A stretch of 64,000 nt of DNA. Origin: Mycocentrospora acerina (lineage: Eukaryota > Ascomycota > Dothideomycetes > Pleosporales). Below the pieces are notes generated by a model, which made no database searches, was not told the DNA's origin, and saw nothing but the letters and a program-made list of their open reading frames with translations. Shown piece after piece: positions 58,711 through 64,000 of this stretch (positions are counted from its first letter, which is position 1; the number at the start of each line of letters is the position of its first letter). Both the position numbers and the translations under genes were made by a program. The stretch spans positions 1,053,821-1,117,820 of the forward strand of contig JAKUHH010000108.1 in the NCBI GenBank assembly GCA_022701365.1, in the 5' to 3' direction.

Positions 58711-59780
58711 TTAGCGGGCGGCAATGCTACCATTTGCGCCGCCATGTTCCAGGAGCCTGTACAGCCACTGATAGAGTGATTCTAGCCAACGGAGATCTTT
58801 GGCAAAGTGGTGCTCTGGGCTGTTGGTCTCAGGGACCCAACTCATTTCAAACCAGGCCCTGATGGTTCCCTCTATTGACTTGAACAGTGTACGCGTCTCG
58901 TACACAATGTCCACCGGCGGTTGTGGCGCCCTACACAGTACGATCTTCTTACTGATCGTCCACCCTCGACCGAGGAGAATCTCGACAAATCGAGGGATGT
59001 GACGACCAGTGTCGTACTCGTGCATGGGTGCTACACCGCCAGTCAGACTCCTTCCAAAGTGCTCACTTCTGGTCGCTGAGCCAGGATAGATGTATGTGAG
59101 GTCAAATGGTTTCTCAAGGATGATTGCATATACGACCCAGCCTGTGTTAACCTCTATTGGGGGGGGCCTTGAATTTATCCACGGTGGGCAACGCTGGAGA
59201 ACCTAGCACCTCGCAAAGCTGGGTAGAGATGTTGATCTCCGATATCTCCCATTGATCTTGGATGGTGGGGGATATTCCCCAGCACCATTTGTATAGTACC
59301 AGCTGTTGAGCCATTTTGCTGCAGGCAGGGGACCATATGGTCTCGAATAAAGACTTGTAGCTCTATGAAGGAACGAGTTTGACATGTTCTTGACTGGCCT
59401 GCTCGACCTTTTTTTTTTGTGGAAGATGTTGGAAAAGGAAAATCGGGGTTATAAACAATCTTTTGCCAACTCTTAGATAGTATCAAGATTGAAGAGGAGC
59501 ATGTAATCCGGATTCAATGAAGAAAACTTAAAAAAAAATGGCTGTAAGGAGAATTTTCTTCGGCCCACTTTCTTGATAGTTTGCACGCGAAAAGCTCATC
59601 GTTTGGTTGTGTTCCCAGCTCTTTCAGTCCTACACATAAAGTGACTTGGGTAATACTCTCCCATCCTCTTTTCCAGGTACTTTGTGTTCTTACTGGTTTT
59701 CCATACTTGGCTGTCTTGCGTGTAGCAAGGGTGACCGGGACAGCTCCGTTGCCGTTCGGAAGGTTTCCGAGAGAGGACAA
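58711..59780 (-). pseudogene. Frame-broken relic resembling a fungal GIY-YIG-like family
   Basis: On the minus strand protein-like segments follow one another in different frames. The first (59780 downward) reads YGKPVRTQSTWKRGWESITQ and FACKLSRKWAEENSPY, and stops just after a 9-base T run (59530-59538). A second part reads QQLVLYKWCWGI and DQWEISEINISTQLCEVLG, and breaks at an 8-base C run (plus-strand G at 59159-59166). The last part reads WVVYAIILEKPFDLTYIYPGSAT, EYDTGRHIPRFVEIL and ISKKIVLCRAP, and ends at 58711. The VYAI...YIYPGS...R order recalls GIY-YIG-like proteins that are abundant in some dothideomycetes. At least two frame breaks and one stop (TAG near 59355) separate the parts. 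Sequencing error in homopolymers is an alternative for the frame breaks. Confidence 0.45.
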
Positions 59781-61007
59781 GAAAGAGAAACATCTTCATA
59801 GTGGTCGGAGATGTTCACTTTTCCAACCTTTTTTTCCAACTTGAATAAAAGAGATTGCGATCTGAATTTAATAAAAAAAAGTCTTAATCTTTTCGATATC
59901 AGTCTCACAGCTTTTTTTTGGAGGATCCAGGGAAACAGCATGAAGGTAGCGTACTAGAAGCACTGGTCATCTATATATATATACTTTTACCTTTACTCAC
60001 TGTTTGCAGTTTCTTCACGTGCACTAGTGTTATGGGTATTTTACTTCACTTCACTTCACTTCACTCCACTTAATTGTGCCTCTCACCCGTTTGCTCGCAT
60101 AACCATGTAACTATCCATCTCCGTTTGACCCACACCCACTTCACCGAGCATTCAAGGAGATGGCGAAGGACTCACCACCACCACCAAGCGAGTTCGAGGG
60201 GCACGTTTGCAGTACCTTCCAAACGAGATCGTAGGCTGCGGGCACGTCAGCGGGGATTTTTTACTACTAGGGCATGAAGGGGAAGGTGTGAGTGCGGGGG
60301 CAGTGGCGGTCATGCAAAGATTTGTCGCGCCATGTCTTGTCACATGTTGTGGGATTGAGCATGGAACGAACGAACGAACGAACGAACGAACGAACGAACG
60401 AACTCTTGTGGAAAACCGAGGTGGGGGTCGAGGGTCGTGAACGGGAAGTCGTCGGCATCCTTGGCGGAGGACAAACGGCATCTTTTGGTGTGGCCGAGGA
60501 TAATGTTGAGCTCACCCCACTTCCTTGGTCTGTTTGTACTTTGCTGCGGATTTTGCCGTTGGACTTGCCTTTAGTTTCGAGTAGTCTGTGCTGTGCTGTT
60601 GTGATTTCGTTTGGTGGGGACGCTATATCCAGCGGTTGGCATTTGTGGCAGTAGCAGTAGGTTTGTGAACACGTTCTTTTTGTTTTCAATCATGACACGA
60701 GGCCATTGGTGAAAGGAATGAAGTAGCAGAGATGTTGCTGTTTTGAGTGCTCTTTCTTGTTCTACGAGGTTGGTATATGACGACGATTGCAGGCGTTCTG
60801 GAAACTCGGTAAGATATATAGGAATACATTTGAATAGGCTTCATCCTACCTACCAAGGGGGATATCTTGCGCATCTGTATCTGCATAATGCCACGCCATC
60901 CAGCTTCTTCATATTATTACAAGTACATCTGAGAAATAGAGAAGAGAAATAAAATCACACCACTACATAGCTTCGGGATTTGTGAGCAGCACATAACTAG
61001 GTATCAA
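59781..61007. other. Gene-poor, repeat-bearing stretch
   Basis: About 1.2 kb with many homopolymer runs, a TTCAC repeat near 60040-60066 and a GAAC array at 60364-60403. No gene was supported; open frames such as that through the GAAC array come from the repeat. Confidence 0.5.
60364..60403 (+). repeat. GAAC tetranucleotide microsatellite
   Basis: Ten perfect copies of GAAC. Read on the minus strand it would encode repeated Arg-Ser-Phe-Val, which makes spurious open frames. Confidence 0.97.
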
Positions 61008-63460
61008 TCATGGAAAATTAAAGTCGGGCAGATTCACCCCATCCGCCCAAAACAGTGGATTGTCTTCCTCCCATGGCAAATCAAGTAGCCCGCTCGTGAA
61101 GAAGTCAGAATTCGTAACCGTCTCGTTGACCTCGTTGTATGACATGGCCGAGAAAAGTAGGGGTTCGGATGGCCACCCCATCGCCGAAGGACTTTCTTGC
61201 AGGCTAAACTTCTCATCAGATCTCGCCATTGCAGATTCTGGGTAGGATTCCATCAGAGGTGGTGCTTTTTCCGAAAAGCCTTGCTGTTGCTGTTGTCGCG
61301 GTTTATTCAAGTTTGGCGCCTGCTTGATCAAGACGCGCAGAAAACGGCCGTAGATGACCGACGCACCATCGCGGTGAGACGGGGTGCTGCCGATGCGTTC
61401 AAGAACCGTAGCGGTTTCTTCAATGAGATTTCTCACGCTGGGCGCGAGGTTCTGGTGTCGACTTTTCCCCGGGACGGGTGTGCTGAGTGCGAGGGCAATG
61501 CTGGCGGCAAAACAGATCATAGTGACGGTGTTGTTGGGCATAGATTTCAGGCGTGCTTCTCCTTGAATTGTGACGCGCATGACGTTAAGAGCAGAGGAGA
61601 GGGCAGAGGCGCGGAAGGAGCGCTTTACTTCTGGGGGTGCGGAGGGGTGGTTGAGTAGCATGCAGTAGGCGGAGAGACGAGTGTGGATGACGAGGGTTTC
61701 GACGTACGGAGGGAGGGTTTTGTGCTCGGGGTCGCCGATCACAGACGTCCAGGTTTGGAACCATGCAGCGAAGAAGTTGTCGATGGCCATTTCTATGTCT
61801 TGTGCGACTTTGGAGCCGACGTCGGCGGTGTTGTGGCTGTCGCATCGTAATCTGACGGTAGAGAAGAGATCATCAAGATCTCTACGAAGGACTGCCATTG
61901 AGATGAGTGGGCCGTCTTGCACGTCAGAGTACGCGTGGTGGTGCCATTTGTCGCAGCACATGATTATAGATGTCTTTGGAACGCAATAGCTACGACCTCG
62001 TGCTAGACAGACGCCGCGCTCTAAAACAAACAAAGATATCCAAGCTCTTTCTCTCCGACGCAGCAGTCTCTGGCCCAACTCAGAGTCCACTTCGACATCC
62101 TCGAAGCCATCCATGGTCAGAGCCTTTTTCGCGTCAATGCAGTCAGCTTGTGGTATCCGTCTCATAGCGTCCTGACTGAACGATGACGATGGAGTGATGA
62201 TCTTGTGCAACGACAAATCCATTGCTCGAGAGAGGGCAGTTGTGAGATATGTAGATGCTATTCAGCGTATCAGTACCTTATCAATGTCAAATTCTCACCC
62301 GGAAATTTCCAACTCACTATCATCGTCGCTCGCGTTGGTACCCGCGGCCATCCAGGGAATGCTTATCATGAACGCCAGTACAATCTCGACAGATCGACAT
62401 CGTTGGAGGAGGATCTGCTCGCTCAGGAATCTGCGATGCAGGAGCAGTCTCTTGGATAGTGAAGCAGCACCGGTGACAAAAACTGTTGTGACTGCGAGTA
62501 AAGTCGTGAATAAGAATGAGGAACGACTTCGGATAAACTGTAATGTGTGTACTTGCGGATCCAGGCCCCAGCGGGTGTGCGCAAGGTTTGAATGGAAACT
62601 GTTGTTGTTAGTCGTTGCAGAGGAGCCAAATCAGGCGAACGCACTAATTCAACAACATCTCGGCTTCTTCCATGGTAACCAGCCCGATATCGATCGGGTC
62701 CATTCCAGGTCCTTGGTCGAGCTTTGCTTTCATCGGAAGAAAGAATCCGTGGACATCCAGGTATTCGCTCTGAACACTTCCGTTCTGACCGGGTGTTGAC
62801 GCGCTGTTCTCGAAAGACTGCGGCGATGCCATTCGCAGATCCGATGCACGGGCAAGAAGCTGGAGCGGGTTCTCGACGCCTTCGAGCGCGAAGTGATCAT
62901 CATGCGCCGACCTAGGAGCATCTCTTTCGGCTGGATTGTTGCCATCGCTGAAAGGCGGCGTGAAGTTGTTGGGTTTTGGGGGAGTGTCACCTGATGATCA
63001 ATGGTTACTAAGAGCGATCTGCGGCCGCGTCGATGTAGCCGTGTCGATACAACACTAGAACACTCCAAGACAAGATGTATAAAACGAAGATGAAGGAACG
63101 CACAAGTACCTTCTTGACCCTGCGCTTCAGCGAGGAGCTTCTGCAGATGCTCCAGCGTGCTCTGACTCGATGCATCGTCCAGTCTTCTCTTCTTAACAGC
63201 TTCTTCCACCTGAAAAATCGCCTTTTCCAGCCCCGAGCGCTTGCTGCAGACGTTTTAGTCACCATCGCGTTCGATATATTTGAATACAGACAAACTCACT
63301 TCTTGACGCCCTTCTGCCGCCCAATGTGGAACTCCGGGATGACACACTCCACGCCTACATTCTTGCATCGTTCACACACTGTAGCACCTCCTGTCTCATC
63401 GCGGCGACATTTTATTTTGCTTTTGCGGCAATTCAAACACGCTGCTTGTTTGTTGTTCAT
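61008..63460 (-). CDS. Zn2Cys6 fungal transcription factor
   Basis: Five exons, 63460-63300, 63243-63110, 62990-62645, 62598-62318 and 62257-61008, close in phase to 723 residues. The N-terminal binuclear zinc cluster is ACLNCRKSKIKC, ten residues, then CERCKNVGVEC, the DNA-binding domain of GAL4-type regulators. A linker and a short coiled coil (ERSGLEKAIFQVEEAVKKRRL, STLEHLQKLLAEAQ) follow for dimerisation. The middle region from YFHSNLAHTRWGLDPQVHTLQFIRSRSSFLFTTLLAV through ALSRAMDLSLHKI resembles the fungal-specific regulatory domain. The C-terminus is acidic with aromatic residues (LDLPWEEDNPLFWADGVNLPDFNF), a likely activation domain. Targets unknown; genes of lipid metabolism lie on both sides. 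Confidence 0.92.
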
Positions 63461-63758
63461 GCCTAGCGCATGGGGAAGACGAGAGATGGTCTGATCATGC
63501 ACATGCACATGCACATGTTGTCGGATGAGTGGGGAAGGTTGAGGTCCGCGCGGAAGTACCCGTTGCACCGGTAGGCTTGGCAATGCGGCTGTGGGATGGG
63601 ACCTCGGAAGTTCTCCACTCGCAAAGCATGGTTGGTGACGAACAGAGGGGAAGGGTTCACGTTTTTTTTATCAAGATCTTGGCTTTGGCACATTTGGGTA
63701 TCGATTAAATAAAATAAGGCGCTATATAAATTTCAAAAAGGTTGAAGATGAGAAGGCT
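63461..63758. other. Intergenic, regulator promoter
   Basis: About 300 bases with a CATGCACATG-like repeat at 63496-63514. No gene. Confidence 0.4.
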
Positions 63759-64000
63759 CTACAACTTGCTCTCAGTCTGGCGCAGACGTACAACACCCTG
63801 CAACAGTTAGTCAGACACGAACAAGCAAATACATCAATTTGACTCACTTCTTGCACGCATGTTGCGATCAAGGTTCCATCTTGAGTGTACATCCTCTGGT
63901 GTACAACGCCTCGACCATCGCCGGCCCATGGCGTCTCCATGTCAGTGAGTATCCACTCGTCTGCACGGAAGCTACGTGGGTTGTGGAAGTGAATGGTGTG
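63759..64000 (-). CDS. Acyl-CoA thioesterase, 3 prime part only
   Basis: The gene runs off the right edge. Visible exons are 64000-63848 and 63797-63759, joined in phase. The segment HTIHFHNPRSFRADEWILTDMETPWAGDGRGVVHQRMYTQDGTLIATCVQEGVVRL matches the second hotdog domain of TesB/ACOT8-type acyl-CoA thioesterases (Asp of the DEWIL segment and the GRG and QDGTLIA motifs). The protein ends SKL, the strongest form of the PTS1 peroxisomal signal. It should cleave acyl-CoA to fatty acid and CoA in peroxisomes. Confidence 0.9.

Noticed and set aside
60152..60689. Minus-strand frame with repeated RSFV
   Set aside because: Encoded by the GAAC microsatellite; no ATG-led domain and no splice support.
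1..64000. tRNA genes, rRNA, CRISPR arrays, intact transposons, biosynthetic core genes (PKS, NRPS, terpene synthase)
   Set aside because: None were found by reading. Small tRNA genes could still be missed by eye; a tRNAscan-SE run would settle it.

Overview
The window is nuclear DNA of a filamentous ascomycete (Pezizomycotina), most likely a dothideomycete of the Pleosporales type. Evidence: compact genes with GT-AG introns of about 45-130 bases, CT-rich leaders, fungus-only families (Zn2Cys6 regulator, DAL5-type carriers, long-chain alcohol oxidase, DUF4045/gelsolin protein), a divergent FET3/FTR1 iron-uptake pair and an orotidine decarboxylase with the long insert usual in moulds. The order-level placement is inference. 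I recognise 24 protein genes, one of them cut by the right edge, and one decayed gene. No rRNA, tRNA, CRISPR array or intact transposon was seen.

Left part (0-14 kb). Two paralogous small secreted, GPI-like proteins (890 and 8522, both +) flank a LigB-type extradiol dioxygenase (-), a small charged nuclear-looking protein (-) and pyrG/URA3 (+). FTR1 (-) and FET3 (+) follow as a divergent pair. Their shared 776-base promoter carries three perfect ATCWGATAA motifs, the known target of fungal iron-responsive GATA repressors. Together they form a complete reductive iron-uptake unit.

Middle part (14-45 kb). In order: an APC amino acid/GABA/choline-type permease (-), a protein with an SRA-YDG methyl-DNA reader domain (-), the rRNA m5C methyltransferase RCM1 (-) divergent from a conserved fungal unknown (+), a secreted serine beta-lactamase-like hydrolase (-), a Cys/His-containing unknown (-), a DAL5-type MFS carrier (+) convergent with a nitrilase (-), a very polyglutamine-rich protein (+), a WDR8/WRAP73 WD40 protein (+), a small glycine-rich protein (+), and a long disordered protein ending in a GNAT domain (-).

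Right part (45-64 kb). ARL2 small GTPase (six exons, one of 17 bases); a 2100-residue DUF4045/gelsolin-like protein with eight 93-base tandem repeats; a GNAT acetyltransferase; long-chain alcohol oxidase FAO1 ending in ARL; a gene-poor stretch with a frame-broken relic resembling a fungal GIY-YIG-like family; a Zn2Cys6 transcription factor; and the 3 prime end of an acyl-CoA thioesterase ending in the peroxisomal signal SKL.

Exon joins were worked out by hand from splice signals, reading phase and family expectation, without transcript data. Joins where phase closed exactly are stated. I found no single clearly new biological system. The best leads are the SRA-YDG protein, the broken GIY-YIG-like relic, the disordered-GNAT fusion, the repeat-bearing gelsolin-like protein and the secreted paralog pair.
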